Positions 44,977 to 53,992 of a DNA stretch of 63,918 bases are shown here, piece by piece. This DNA is from an uncultured bacterium (lineage in GTDB: Bacteria > Bacillota_I > Bacilli_A > RF39 > UBA660), in assembly GCA_949296705.1 (NCBI GenBank), contig CASFOW010000035.1, forward strand, positions 1 through 63,918, given 5' to 3'. A model generated the notes under the pieces. That model was not told the origin of the DNA and did not search any database. It was given only the letters and a program-made list of their open reading frames with translations. Position 1 is the stretch's first letter. Every line of letters begins with the position of its first letter. Both the position numbers and the translations under genes were made by a program.

Positions 44977-45618
44977 GTGAATAATAAAATATATTCTAAA
45001 GTGTTTATGTGGATGTTTATAGGTTTACTAGTAACATTCTTAACAGGAATCTATACTTCAACTAATGTTGATGCGCTAGAAGTAATTTTTAATAAAAGTG
45101 GTTATTGGATTTTACTAATTGTAGAACTTGGTTTAGCCATTTTCTTATCCGCAAGAATATATAAAATGAGTCCAATAACAGCGAAAATTTGTTACTTATT
45201 GTATACATTCTTTACTGGCTTAACATTCTCCTCGATATTTATTGTCTATAAAATAGAATCAATCATGCTAGTATTTTTAGTTACCGCAATCTTATTCTTG
45301 ATATTTGCTATTATTGGTAAGACAACTAAAGTAGATTTAACAAAAATAGGTACAATATTATTAATGGCCTTATTTGGTATTATCATCTGTACAATCATCA
45401 ATATCTTCTTACAGAATAGTACTTTTGATATGATTCTATCTGGTATTAGTGTACTAATCTTCTTAGGATTTATTGCTTATGACATTCAAAAAATAAAACG
45501 TTTAGATGGTTGGGTAAATGAAGAAAATTTGGCCGTAATTGGCGCCTTTGAACTTTACTTAGACTTCATTAACATATTCCTTGATTTATTAAATCTATTT
45601 GGAAATAGTAAAGATTAA
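44977..45618 (+). CDS. Bax inhibitor-1/YccA-family membrane protein
   Basis: Six to seven membrane helices with the family pattern: an N-terminal KVFMWMFIGLLVTFLTG, FTGLTFSSIFIVYK in the middle, and the C-terminal GFIAYDIQKIK that carries the conserved Asp of the pH-sensor pair. Family members include the calcium leak channel YetJ and the FtsH-interacting YccA. Length 213 aa. AGAAGG precedes the start. Confidence 0.88.
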   Translation: MNNKIYSKVFMWMFIGLLVTFLTGIYTSTNVDALEVIFNKSGYWILLIVELGLAIFLSARIYKMSPITAKICYLLYTFFTGLTFSSIFIVYKIESIMLVFLVTAILFLIFAIIGKTTKVDLTKIGTILLMALFGIIICTIINIFLQNSTFDMILSGISVLIFLGFIAYDIQKIKRLDGWVNEENLAVIGAFELYLDFINIFLDLLNLFGNSKD

Positions 45619-45630
45619 AGAAAAATGAAC

Positions 45631-45658
45631 AAAAGCATTTACAAGAATGCTTTTTTTT
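45631..45658 (+). terminator. Terminator after the Bax-inhibitor-like gene
   Basis: AAGCATT, six bases and AATGCTT followed by six T residues. Confidence 0.85.
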
Positions 45659-45672
45659 GGTATATTACTAGC

Positions 45673-45727
45673 GAGTATTTAATACTCCTTGCCAAAGTAT
45701 TGGCCTTAAGTCCAGAAGGAGGTGTAA
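45673..45727 (+). promoter_or_regulatory. Structured leader of rpsF-ssb-rpsR
   Basis: Two hairpins can be drawn: GAGTATT-TA-ATACTC and GCCAA-AGTA-TTGGC, followed by the strong AGAAGGAGG ribosome site. The operons encoding S6 and S18 often carry a leader bound by the S6:S18 pair. I cannot match its consensus with confidence, so the regulatory role is a suggestion. Confidence 0.35.
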
Positions 45728-45731
45728 AGAT

Positions 45732-46022
45732 ATGAAAAAATATGAAATTATGTTCATCGTAAAACCTGATTTAGAGGAAGAAAACATCAAGAAAGTAGCT
45801 AATTCCATGAAAGAAACTTTAGAGAAAAATGAAGCTAAAGTATTAGACGTAAAAGAAATGGGACAAAGAGAACTTGCCTATGAAATTAATAAGTATAAGA
45901 CAGGTTACTACTTCTTATTTGTAATCGAAACGGAAAATACAACAGCTACAAAAGAATTTGATCGTTTAGCTCTTATCAACGAAAATATTATTCGTCATTT
46001 AATCGTAAGAGTAGAAGATTAA
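45732..46022 (+). CDS. rpsF: Ribosomal protein bS6
   Basis: A 96-residue 30S protein with the usual start MKKYEIMFIVKPDL and ending in HLIVRVED. It pairs with S18 on the platform. First gene of the conserved rpsF-ssb-rpsR operon. Confidence 0.97.
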   Translation: MKKYEIMFIVKPDLEEENIKKVANSMKETLEKNEAKVLDVKEMGQRELAYEINKYKTGYYFLFVIETENTTATKEFDRLALINENIIRHLIVRVED

Positions 46023-46034
46023 GAGAGGTATAAA

Positions 46035-46535
46035 ATGAATAAAGTTTTTTTAATCGGAAGATTAACAAAAGATCCTGAATTACGTTATACAAGTACAAAT
46101 ACAGCTGCTGCCTCATTTACTGTTGCGGTAAATAGAAATTTCACTAATCAAAATGGTGAACGTGAAGCAGATTTTATTAATGTTGTTGTATGGCGTAAAC
46201 AAGCGGAAAATGTAAAACAATACTTAACCAAAGGTAGCCAAGTAGCAATCGACGGAAGAATTCAAACAAGAAGCTATGATGCCCAAGATGGAAGTAAACG
46301 TTATGTGACAGAAGTTGTTGCCGATAATGTTCAATTCTTAGATAGTAGATCAGCTTCATCATCAGGTATGACAAGTACTGTAAGTCCTATGCCATCTGCT
46401 AACACCAATCCGTCTCCATATGATTTTGCTACTCCAACAGAAACTGTTTCAAATAGTACAACTGATGTTTCTTCAGATCCTTTTGCAGATTTTGGTTCTA
46501 GTATTGAAATTAATGATGATGAATTACCATTCTAA
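46035..46535 (+). CDS. ssb: Single-stranded DNA-binding protein
   Basis: An OB-fold domain (residues 1-105: MNKVFLIGRLTKDPELRYT, FINVVVWRKQAE), a Ser/Pro-rich linker and the acidic C-terminal tip INDDELPF, which recruits partner proteins. Length 166 aa. Confidence 0.97.
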   Translation: MNKVFLIGRLTKDPELRYTSTNTAAASFTVAVNRNFTNQNGEREADFINVVVWRKQAENVKQYLTKGSQVAIDGRIQTRSYDAQDGSKRYVTEVVADNVQFLDSRSASSSGMTSTVSPMPSANTNPSPYDFATPTETVSNSTTDVSSDPFADFGSSIEINDDELPF

Positions 46536-46550
46536 AGAAGGAGGGAAAGT

Positions 46551-46766
46551 ATGGCAGAATTTTATAGAAAAAAGAAAAAAGTATGTTACATGTGTACAGG
46601 TAAAAATGTTGATTATAAAGATGTAGATACTTTAAAAAAATATATTAATGATCGTGGTAAAATCTTACCAAGAAGAATTACTGGTAATTGTGCAAAACAT
46701 CAAAGATATATCGCTGAGCAAATTAAACGTGCTCGTGCTATTGCTTTATTACCATATACGAAATAG
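46551..46766 (+). CDS. rpsR: Ribosomal protein bS18
   Basis: A 71-residue basic protein with [10 protein letters not shown] and the C-terminal signature [33 protein letters not shown] precedes the ATG. Confidence 0.97.
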   Translation: MAEFYRKKKKVCYMCTGKNVDYKDVDTLKKYINDRGKILPRRITGNCAKHQRYIAEQIKRARAIALLPYTK

Positions 46767-46767
46767 T

Positions 46768-46804
46768 AAAAAGACTACCAACTATCCCGTTGATAGTCTT
46801 TTTC
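46768..46804 (+). terminator. Terminator of rpsF-ssb-rpsR
   Basis: AAAGACTA and TAGTCTTT form the stem, with TTTTT at the end, directly after rpsR. Confidence 0.85.
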
Positions 46805-46874
46805 AACTAGTAGAAGAGATGACAGAGCGTTAAATTTGTAGTATAATGAAAATGGGGTTTTCTAAGGAGGCAAG

Positions 46875-47840
46875 ATGAATATACAAAACTATGCCAAAGA
46901 AATAAAAAGAAAAATTAAGTCCCATCAGACGATTTTTATCGTTGGTCATCAAAATTTAGACTTAGATGCGATTGGAAGTGCCTTAGGCTTACACAATATT
47001 ATAAAAAAGTATCGTAAGGAATCTTACATTATCGTAGATGATAAAGTTCATGAATTAGGGGTTGAAAAAGTAATTAGTGAACAACCTAAAAGGATTTTCA
47101 TTACCAGTCAAGAACTTAAAGAAAAGAAATCAAAGAAAAACTTGTTAATTATCGTTGATACCAATAAAATAAATTTATTATCTAATCCAGAAATATTAAA
47201 TGAATTTGAAGATATTATTGTAATTGATCATCATCAAACTAATGAATATACCATTAATCGAGGATTATTAATTATCGATAAAGAGTCCTCATCAACTTGC
47301 GAAATGATCACTCAATTACTAAGTCATTACCGAATCAAAGTATCCCCAGAAATTGCCACAATTATTCTAGCTGGAATTGTCTTAGATACCAATAATTTTG
47401 TATTAAAGACACAAGCTAAGACTTATTTCACTGCTTATTATCTCGCATCTTTTGGGGCTGATCCAAAAAAAGTTCAATATTATTTAAAACAAAATATTAA
47501 AGAGTATATAGCTAGGCAAAAAGTAATTACGAATATTGAAATAGTTAAAGAAAAATATGCCGTTACGACTGGAGTGGAGAAAATTAAATATAAACGAGAA
47601 GAACTTGCGAAAATTGCTTCCACTCTCATTCAGTTCAATGATATTGAAGCAAGTTTTGTTATCGGTTGGAATCAAGAAAATAAAATTGGAATTAGTGCTC
47701 GTAGTGAAGGACGATTGAATGTAGGAAAAATCATGGAGAAATTAGGTGGTGGTGGAGATAAACACGATGCCGCAACCCAAATAGAAGCAAATTCCATTCG
47801 CGAAGTAAAAGAAAAATTACTGACAATTCTAAACGAATAG
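46875..47840 (+). CDS. GdpP-like DHH/DHHA1 phosphodiesterase, soluble
   Basis: It carries the DHH metal site: HQNLDLDAIGS (Asp29, Asp31), VDTNK (Asp95), DHH (118-120) and LDTNNF (Asp171). A DHHA1 domain with SARSEG and GGGGDKHDAAT follows. Sequence and position (between rpsR and rplI) match the C-terminal half of GdpP, the c-di-AMP phosphodiesterase. Bacillus GdpP is about 659 aa, with two membrane helices, a PAS-like and a degenerate GGDEF domain; this protein is 321 aa and starts at the DHH domain. An AAGGAGG site precedes the ATG, and a TATAAT box lies upstream, so it is not a broken fragment. It may hydrolyse c-di-AMP or pApA/nanoRNA. Confidence 0.8.
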   Translation: MNIQNYAKEIKRKIKSHQTIFIVGHQNLDLDAIGSALGLHNIIKKYRKESYIIVDDKVHELGVEKVISEQPKRIFITSQELKEKKSKKNLLIIVDTNKINLLSNPEILNEFEDIIVIDHHQTNEYTINRGLLIIDKESSSTCEMITQLLSHYRIKVSPEIATIILAGIVLDTNNFVLKTQAKTYFTAYYLASFGADPKKVQYYLKQNIKEYIARQKVITNIEIVKEKYAVTTGVEKIKYKREELAKIASTLIQFNDIEASFVIGWNQENKIGISARSEGRLNVGKIMEKLGGGGDKHDAATQIEANSIREVKEKLLTILNE

Positions 47841-47852
47841 GGGGAAGAATAT

Positions 47853-48293
47853 ATGAAAGTAATATTTGTTAAAGATTTAAAAAAAATTGCGAAAAAAGGG
47901 GATATTAAAGAAGTAAAAGATGGGTATGCCAAAAATTATTTAATCAAAAACGGTTATGCTGTTCAAGTAACAGGAAAAAATTTAGAAGTATACGAAGAAG
48001 AAAAGCAAAAGCACCAACAAGAAGAAGATAAAAAACGCCAAGAAGCGCTAATAGAAAAAGAAAAATTAGAAAAGTTAACCCTATTATTTAAAGTAAAAAC
48101 CGGAGAACAAGATAAAGTTTTTGGTAGTGTAAGCCCTAAACAAATTAAAGATGAGCTTCATAAAAGAGGACATAAAATCGAAAAAAGACAAATCGAGTTA
48201 ATTGGAAACTTAACCACTTTAGGCTATCACCAAGTAAAGGTGAATCTCTTTAAAGAGGTTGTTGCGAACCTTAAAGTACAATTAGTAAAATAA
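47853..48293 (+). CDS. rplI: Ribosomal protein bL9
   Basis: A 146-residue 50S protein: MKVIFVKDLKKIAKKGD, VKDGYAKNYLI, a long charged helix, and a C-terminal domain with FGSVSPKQI. It follows the GdpP-like gene as in Bacillus. Confidence 0.97.
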   Translation: MKVIFVKDLKKIAKKGDIKEVKDGYAKNYLIKNGYAVQVTGKNLEVYEEEKQKHQQEEDKKRQEALIEKEKLEKLTLLFKVKTGEQDKVFGSVSPKQIKDELHKRGHKIEKRQIELIGNLTTLGYHQVKVNLFKEVVANLKVQLVK

Positions 48294-48311
48294 CACCCGG
48301 AGGTGAAACAA

Positions 48312-49673
48312 ATGGCAACCAAAACAATACCTAATGATGTGGTCGCTGAACAGTCAGTTTTAGGAGCGATGTTCTTATCGAAACTAGCTATCGAAAAAGC
48401 AACAGAAAAACTATCGAAAAGAAGTTTTTATAATGAGAAAAACGGTATCATTTTCTCTGTACTCGCTGAATTGTATGATAAAAAAGTACCTATTGATTTA
48501 ACAACAGTAACTGCTGAACTCAATCAAACAAGCAAACTAAATGAAGTAGGGGGAGTAGAGTACTTAACAGAAATTATCGATACTGTTCCAACAGCCGCAA
48601 ATATTGATTATTATATCCAAATCGTAGAAGATAATGCGATGCTTCGAGATGTAATTGATACATCAACAGAAATTGCAACCCTTGCTTATGAACATGAAGG
48701 AGAAGTTACAGATGTATTAGACCAAGTAGAACGTAAAATTGTAGGTATTATTAAAAATCGTCGTAGTAGTGAATTTAGAAAAATCCAAGAAGTACTCAAT
48801 GATGTTCAATTAAATTTAGAAAAATTAGCTCAATCAAAAGGAGAAATAACAGGAATTCCAACAGGCTGGTATGAATTAGATAAATTAACTTCTGGTCTCC
48901 AAGAAAATCAATTGATTATCTTGGCAGCGCGTCCGGCAATGGGAAAAACAGCCTTTGCTTTGAACTTAGCGACTAATGTTGCAATCAACACCAATAAAAG
49001 CGTTGCGATTTTTTCCCTTGAAATGGGTGCCGAGCAATTAGCCAGTCGTATTATCTCTTCGTTAGGACAAATCGAAGGTCAAAAACTAACGAATGGTAAT
49101 TTACTAAATAATGATTGGAAAAGAATTACTGAAGCTAAAAGTCAGTTAGCAGGTGCTAAGCTTTATATTTCAGATGATGCTGGTGTAACTGTCGGAGAAC
49201 TAAAAACTAAATGTCGCCGTTTGGCTACTAGTGAAGATGGCCTAGATTTAGTCATTATTGATCACTTACAACTTCTAACTATGGGGGGAAATTATGGTAA
49301 TAACCGTCAAGCAGAGATTACCGATATCTCTAGAAGTTTAAAAAAGATGGCTATGGAGTTAAACATTCCAGTTATTGCTTTAGCTCAGCTTTCCCGTGGC
49401 GTAGAAAGTAGAGAGGACAAACGTCCTAAAATGAGTGATTTGAGAGAATCTGGCTCGATTGAACAAGATGCCGACATCGTTGCCTTACTATATCGTGATG
49501 ACTATTATCAAACGATTAAAGATAGCAGTGAAGCTCCCGATCCTAGCTTAAGTGAACTAATTATTGGTAAACATCGTAATGGCCCAACCGGAAAAATTGA
49601 TTTATTATTTCGAAAAAGTACCAGTACCTTTTTAAATTTTATCAAAGATAGTAGAGGTGAAGAAAGTGGATAA
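48312..49673 (+). CDS. dnaB: Replicative DNA helicase DnaB (DnaC of Bacillus)
   Basis: A hexameric 5'-3' helicase. The N-terminal collar domain (PNDVVAEQSVLGAMF) is followed by the RecA-like domain with Walker A ARPAMGKTAFA and DHLQL, then LRESGSIEQDAD. I start at MATKTIP, eight bases after CGGAGG; the GTG at 48303 overlaps that site. Length 453 aa. Confidence 0.97.
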   Translation: MATKTIPNDVVAEQSVLGAMFLSKLAIEKATEKLSKRSFYNEKNGIIFSVLAELYDKKVPIDLTTVTAELNQTSKLNEVGGVEYLTEIIDTVPTAANIDYYIQIVEDNAMLRDVIDTSTEIATLAYEHEGEVTDVLDQVERKIVGIIKNRRSSEFRKIQEVLNDVQLNLEKLAQSKGEITGIPTGWYELDKLTSGLQENQLIILAARPAMGKTAFALNLATNVAINTNKSVAIFSLEMGAEQLASRIISSLGQIEGQKLTNGNLLNNDWKRITEAKSQLAGAKLYISDDAGVTVGELKTKCRRLATSEDGLDLVIIDHLQLLTMGGNYGNNRQAEITDISRSLKKMAMELNIPVIALAQLSRGVESREDKRPKMSDLRESGSIEQDADIVALLYRDDYYQTIKDSSEAPDPSLSELIIGKHRNGPTGKIDLLFRKSTSTFLNFIKDSRGEESG

Positions 49674-51207
49674 AAAGACTACCATTTTAACGGTAATTGC
49701 TTTAATGATTACTGGAATTGTCGTTTATTTAGGAAGCAATCCAACAACTACATATGCCAAAATATTAGGAATAAAGAATAAGAATGAACCAAACCAACTA
49801 TACCATGTTTATCTTGGTGGTGAATCCCTTGGTCTGATTGAATCCCAAGAAGATCTAGAAAACTTCATCGATGAAAAACAAAGTGAAATAAAAAAGAAAT
49901 ATCAAGTAAATAAAGTTTATGTACCTAATGACTTAGACATTGTTCAAGAGATTACTTATGATCAAAAAATTTCTACCGTTGATGAAATATATCAAAAAAT
50001 TCAAGAAAAAAGAGGTAGTGAATCATTTACTATTGATGGCTATAAAATTGTTATTGAAGGAATTGAAAAGGAAACCGAAGGAGGAGAGGCTACAACCACT
50101 CCTGACATTGTTTTATATGTTTTGGATAAAGAAGTATTTACCAATTCAGTAGAAAAAACAATTACTTCCTTTATCAATGAAGATAGTTACCATGACTTTT
50201 TAAACGATACTCAAGCAGAAATTCAAGAAACAGGAACAATTATCGAAGATTTATATATTCAAAACAATATCAGTATTCATAAAGGTAGAATTCCAACCGG
50301 AGAAAAAATTTATTTAACTGAGGATGAATTAAGTAGATTTCTATTATTTGGTACCATTGAAGATCAAGCCACTTATATTGTACAAGAAGGAGATACGATT
50401 GAAGATATTGCTTTCAATAACAAATTATCTCCAGAAGAATTTCTCATTGCCAATACTGAATATACATCACCTAATGATTTATTATATCCTGGAAAAGAAG
50501 TCGTTCTAGGCGTTATTCAACCCCAATTCGACACTGTAGAAGAAACTCACGTTGTATCAAAGAAAACGGTTGAGATTCAAACAGTATATGAAGATGACCC
50601 TAATCAATATATTGGCTATGAAAAAGTAAAAGAAGAAGGGTCAGAAGGATTAAGTTTAGTAACAGAGAAGCATCAAATAATCAATGGGGAAATTACCAAT
50701 GTTATCCCTGTTTCTGAAGAAAAAATTATTCCTGTTGTCAATAAAGTGGTTGTTCGTGGTACTAAGAAAAGACAAAATACTTCTTCTTCAATTACTAATC
50801 AAGAAGTACCAGTAGGAGTCGGCAGTTGGGTATGGCCAACAATAGCTCCATATACGATTTCTAGTAGCTTTGGTTGGCGATGGGGAAAACTTCATGAAGG
50901 AATAGATATTAGTGGTATTGGTCGTGGTTCACCAATCAAAGCAGCCAATAATGGACTTGTAGTTCAATCAGGATATACAAGTACAAATGGTAACTATATT
51001 GTAATTGCACATAGTAATGGATATTATACGATGTACGCGCATATGAATTCCCGGATTCGTAAAGCAGGAGATGTTGTCATGGCAGGAGATCAAATTGGAA
51101 CAGCTGGAGATAGTGGTTTTGCGACAGGTGTTCACCTTCATTTTGCTATTTATCGAGGAATGCCATATCGTGGTGGGGTAGCTGTTAGCCCATTCAACTT
51201 TTTCTAA
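49666..51207 (+). CDS. M23 peptidase with LysM and G5 domains
   Basis: A secreted cell-wall protein. The N-terminal membrane segment is at about residues 6-24. A LysM domain (IVQEGDTIEDIA, near 242-290) binds glycan, a G5 domain follows (about 300-370), and the C-terminal M23 domain has HEGIDI and HLHF zinc motifs. It is likely a peptidoglycan DD- or cross-bridge endopeptidase. I start at GTG 49666 (MDKKTTILT) with GAGGTGAAG upstream; it overlaps dnaB by eight bases. In Bacillus the dnaC-walR interval has yycH-I; no WalRK genes are in this window. Confidence 0.9.
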   Translation: MDKKTTILTVIALMITGIVVYLGSNPTTTYAKILGIKNKNEPNQLYHVYLGGESLGLIESQEDLENFIDEKQSEIKKKYQVNKVYVPNDLDIVQEITYDQKISTVDEIYQKIQEKRGSESFTIDGYKIVIEGIEKETEGGEATTTPDIVLYVLDKEVFTNSVEKTITSFINEDSYHDFLNDTQAEIQETGTIIEDLYIQNNISIHKGRIPTGEKIYLTEDELSRFLLFGTIEDQATYIVQEGDTIEDIAFNNKLSPEEFLIANTEYTSPNDLLYPGKEVVLGVIQPQFDTVEETHVVSKKTVEIQTVYEDDPNQYIGYEKVKEEGSEGLSLVTEKHQIINGEITNVIPVSEEKIIPVVNKVVVRGTKKRQNTSSSITNQEVPVGVGSWVWPTIAPYTISSSFGWRWGKLHEGIDISGIGRGSPIKAANNGLVVQSGYTSTNGNYIVIAHSNGYYTMYAHMNSRIRKAGDVVMAGDQIGTAGDSGFATGVHLHFAIYRGMPYRGGVAVSPFNFF

Positions 51208-51209
51208 TC

Positions 51210-51968
51210 ATGAAACTAAAAGTATTAGCAAGTGGTTCTAAAGGTAACTCCACTTATGTTGAGACTAAGAAAAGCAAAATCCTAATTGATATTGGCATTA
51301 CTTATCCGCATCTTTTATCAGAACTATCAACCATAAATAAAACCCCACAAGATTTAGATGCAATCCTACTTACACATACTCATTCTGATCACATCAAAGG
51401 TTTACAAACTCTGGTAAAAAAGACCAATATTCCCGTTTATGCTAGTTTAGAAATGATCAAAGAGTTAAAAGAAAAAATACCGCTTACGTCGTGTCGCTAC
51501 TTAGAGGAGCATTTCTTCTTAAATGATATCGAAATAGAACTTATGCATACTTCTCATGATGTAGATTCTGTAGGGTATATACTATCTAATGATGAGAAAA
51601 GTATCGTTTATGTAACCGATACAGGCTACATTAATCGCCGCTATTTAAAGAAAATGAAAAATAAAGACTTATATGTGATTGAAAGTAATCACGATGAAAA
51701 AATGGTAATGGAAGGTCCCTACCCTTACATCCTTAAGCAACGAGTACTAAGTGATAAAGGCCACTTATCCAATCACACTACTGCTAGATATCTACAAGAA
51801 ATTGTTGGGGATAAAACAAAATATATTATTTTAGCACATATCAGTGAGAACAATAATACTGAAGAATTAGCTTATCAAACGACGAAAGAAGTTTTAGAAG
51901 AACATCATATCGATAAAGAAATCATCATTGCCAAACAATATGAATCACTAGAAACGATCGAGGTATAA
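51210..51968 (+). CDS. walJ: Metallo-hydrolase WalJ (YycJ)
   Basis: A beta-lactamase-fold metal-dependent hydrolase with HTHSDH (His56, His58, Asp60, His61). In Bacillus it is encoded in the walRKHIJ operon and linked to DNA repair or division coordination. Length 252 aa. The walRK kinase and regulator genes that normally precede it are absent, so the wal operon has been reduced here to walJ. Confidence 0.9.
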   Translation: MKLKVLASGSKGNSTYVETKKSKILIDIGITYPHLLSELSTINKTPQDLDAILLTHTHSDHIKGLQTLVKKTNIPVYASLEMIKELKEKIPLTSCRYLEEHFFLNDIEIELMHTSHDVDSVGYILSNDEKSIVYVTDTGYINRRYLKKMKNKDLYVIESNHDEKMVMEGPYPYILKQRVLSDKGHLSNHTTARYLQEIVGDKTKYIILAHISENNNTEELAYQTTKEVLEEHHIDKEIIIAKQYESLETIEV

Positions 51969-51970
51969 AA

Positions 51971-52426
51971 ATGATTAAGATAATTTGTATTGGAAAACTA
52001 AAAGAAAAATATTTTCAAGATGCCTGTTATGAATATCAAAAAAGATTAGAAAAATATACAAAATTAGAAATTATCGAACTAGCGGATGAAAAAAGTGATG
52101 ACGAGAAAATTTGTCTACTTAAAGAAAAAGAGCGAATAGAAAAAGTATTAAATCCTAAAGATTATTTGATTACTTTAGAAATCGATGCTCCCCAAGTGGA
52201 TTCCCCTAACCTTTCAGAAAAGATTGATCGTCTTCAAATGCAAAATAGTACAGTTACTTTTCTAATTGGAGGATCCCACGGAATTCATCAAGACTTGAAA
52301 AATTTAGCTAATGAACATCTTTCTTTTTCTAAATTGACTTTTCCTCATCAACTATTTCGCCTTCTTCTTCTAGAACAACTTTATCGAAGCTATAAGATTA
52401 TCCATAATGAAAAATATCATAAATAA
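51971..52426 (+). CDS. rlmH: 23S rRNA pseudouridine-1915 methyltransferase RlmH
   Basis: A SPOUT-fold methyltransferase that acts on Psi1915 in the A-site finger of assembled 70S ribosomes. Length 151 aa, near the family norm. The SAM knot contains FLIGGSHGIHQD and the C-terminal FPHQLFRLLLLEQLYRSYKI. Two bases after walJ, as in Bacillus. Confidence 0.96.
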   Translation: MIKIICIGKLKEKYFQDACYEYQKRLEKYTKLEIIELADEKSDDEKICLLKEKERIEKVLNPKDYLITLEIDAPQVDSPNLSEKIDRLQMQNSTVTFLIGGSHGIHQDLKNLANEHLSFSKLTFPHQLFRLLLLEQLYRSYKIIHNEKYHK

Positions 52427-52462
52427 TAGAGTACGGTTAAAGAATCGTATTCTTTTTTTAAC
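52427..52462 (+). terminator. Terminator after rlmH
   Basis: AGAGTACG and CGTATTCT (one G-T pair) around a ten-base loop, followed by TTTTTT. Confidence 0.7.
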
Positions 52463-52660
52463 GAAAGTTAACTATAAGTAAATATTGTCCCCCTTGTTTC
52501 ACTTTTTTCATATAGAAAAAGCCAATTCCCTCATCCATTTAATATACACAAAACTTAAAAAGTCAAATCGAACAGATAAAAAAACAGATACCTATAAAAC
52601 AAAGCTAATTAAGTTTTAATAAATAGAGTCAATATTTCATAGAATAGTACGGGTGATCCT

Positions 52661-53950
52661 ATGGAAATAGTAACCGATATTCTATGGAGTATAGCTACCG
52701 TTTGTCTATTGGGCGGAGGACTTTATTTTTCTTATCGTCTAAATTTTCCTCAGCTTCATTTATTCAAATTATTTAAAACCTGTAAAGGAAAAAGCAAAAA
52801 CACCATTTCTCCATTAGCTAGTTTGAGTATGTCCCTAGCCGCAAGGATCGGTGTAGGCTCACTTGCAGGAATCGCTATCGCTATTTATATAGGTGGTCCG
52901 GGTTCTATTTTTTGGATGTGGATTATCACTATATTTACTTCCATTAATGCTTACTGTGAAAGTTATTTAGGCGCTAAATATCAAGAAAAAGATGGCGATG
53001 AATATAAAGGAGGACCGGCTTATTATATAGATAAAGGATTAAATAAGAAAAAATTAGCTAAAACTTATGCCATTTTGATTATTATTGCCTATATCTTTGG
53101 TTTTATGACTATCCAAGCCAATACAATCACTAAATCTATCAGTGAATATCTACCTATCCCACATATTCTTATTGGCTTTTTTATCGCATTTTTATCCGGT
53201 ATAATCATAGTTAAAGGATTAAACGGAATTGTTCATATAACAAGTAAAATGGTACCGATTATGGGTGTTGGTTACCTTTCGGTGTCGCTTCTAGTGATTT
53301 TTAAAAATTTCAGCCAATTACCAGACATTTTTCAATTAATCGTTACATCAGCATTTGATATCAAAGCAGCATCAACTGGTATTCTAACTACCTTTATTAT
53401 CGGATTACAACGAGGAATATTTTCTACCGAAGCCGGCTTAGGAAGTGGTTCGATAGCATCTTCTACTTCTTTAGTAACTGATAAGGTAGGCCTTGGCTTA
53501 CTACAAATTTTAGGTATTTATTTCACCACTTTTATCATCTGCACCTCAACCGCTATTTTAATTCTGCTTTCTGACTATCAAAACCTTGTCTTTACCAATC
53601 TTAATGGTATCGAAATCACTCAATATGCCTTAACTAAAGAATTAGGCCAATTGGGAAATATCTTTCTAATACTTTCTATTTTCTTCTTTGCTTTTTCTAC
53701 CATTATTGCCGGTTATTATTATGGAGAAAGTAATATCAAATATCTATTTAAAAACAACAGTCATAAACTAGTTCATCTATTAAAAATAGTAACTATATTA
53801 CTCTTAATTATTGGCAGTATAATAAGCCCAACTATTCTATGGAAAACAATTGATACTTTAGTTTCCTTACTTGCAATAATTAATATGTATTGCATGATAA
53901 AAATGCGTAAAGAAATTGTCTTTGATTATCAAAAATCTCTATCCAAATAA
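52661..53950 (+). CDS. Alanine/glycine:cation symporter (AGCS family)
   Basis: A sodium/proton-coupled amino-acid carrier with about ten to eleven helices. Family motifs: LAARIGVGSLAGIAIAI, GGPAYYIDKGL and RGIFSTEAGLGSGSIASS, the latter a signature of the family. At 429 aa it is slightly short. No nearby substrate genes suggest which of alanine or glycine it uses. A terminator precedes it by about 200 bases; this gap holds nothing else I can see. Confidence 0.9.
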   Translation: MEIVTDILWSIATVCLLGGGLYFSYRLNFPQLHLFKLFKTCKGKSKNTISPLASLSMSLAARIGVGSLAGIAIAIYIGGPGSIFWMWIITIFTSINAYCESYLGAKYQEKDGDEYKGGPAYYIDKGLNKKKLAKTYAILIIIAYIFGFMTIQANTITKSISEYLPIPHILIGFFIAFLSGIIIVKGLNGIVHITSKMVPIMGVGYLSVSLLVIFKNFSQLPDIFQLIVTSAFDIKAASTGILTTFIIGLQRGIFSTEAGLGSGSIASSTSLVTDKVGLGLLQILGIYFTTFIICTSTAILILLSDYQNLVFTNLNGIEITQYALTKELGQLGNIFLILSIFFFAFSTIIAGYYYGESNIKYLFKNNSHKLVHLLKIVTILLLIIGSIISPTILWKTIDTLVSLLAIINMYCMIKMRKEIVFDYQKSLSK

Positions 53951-53992
53951 ATAAGTTTATATTATAATAAAGACTAGAAGTTAGGTGATAAA

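Noticed and set aside
46875-47840. GdpP pseudogene
   Set aside because: The start has AAGGAGG and an upstream -10, and all metal-binding residues are intact, so it reads as a functional short protein.
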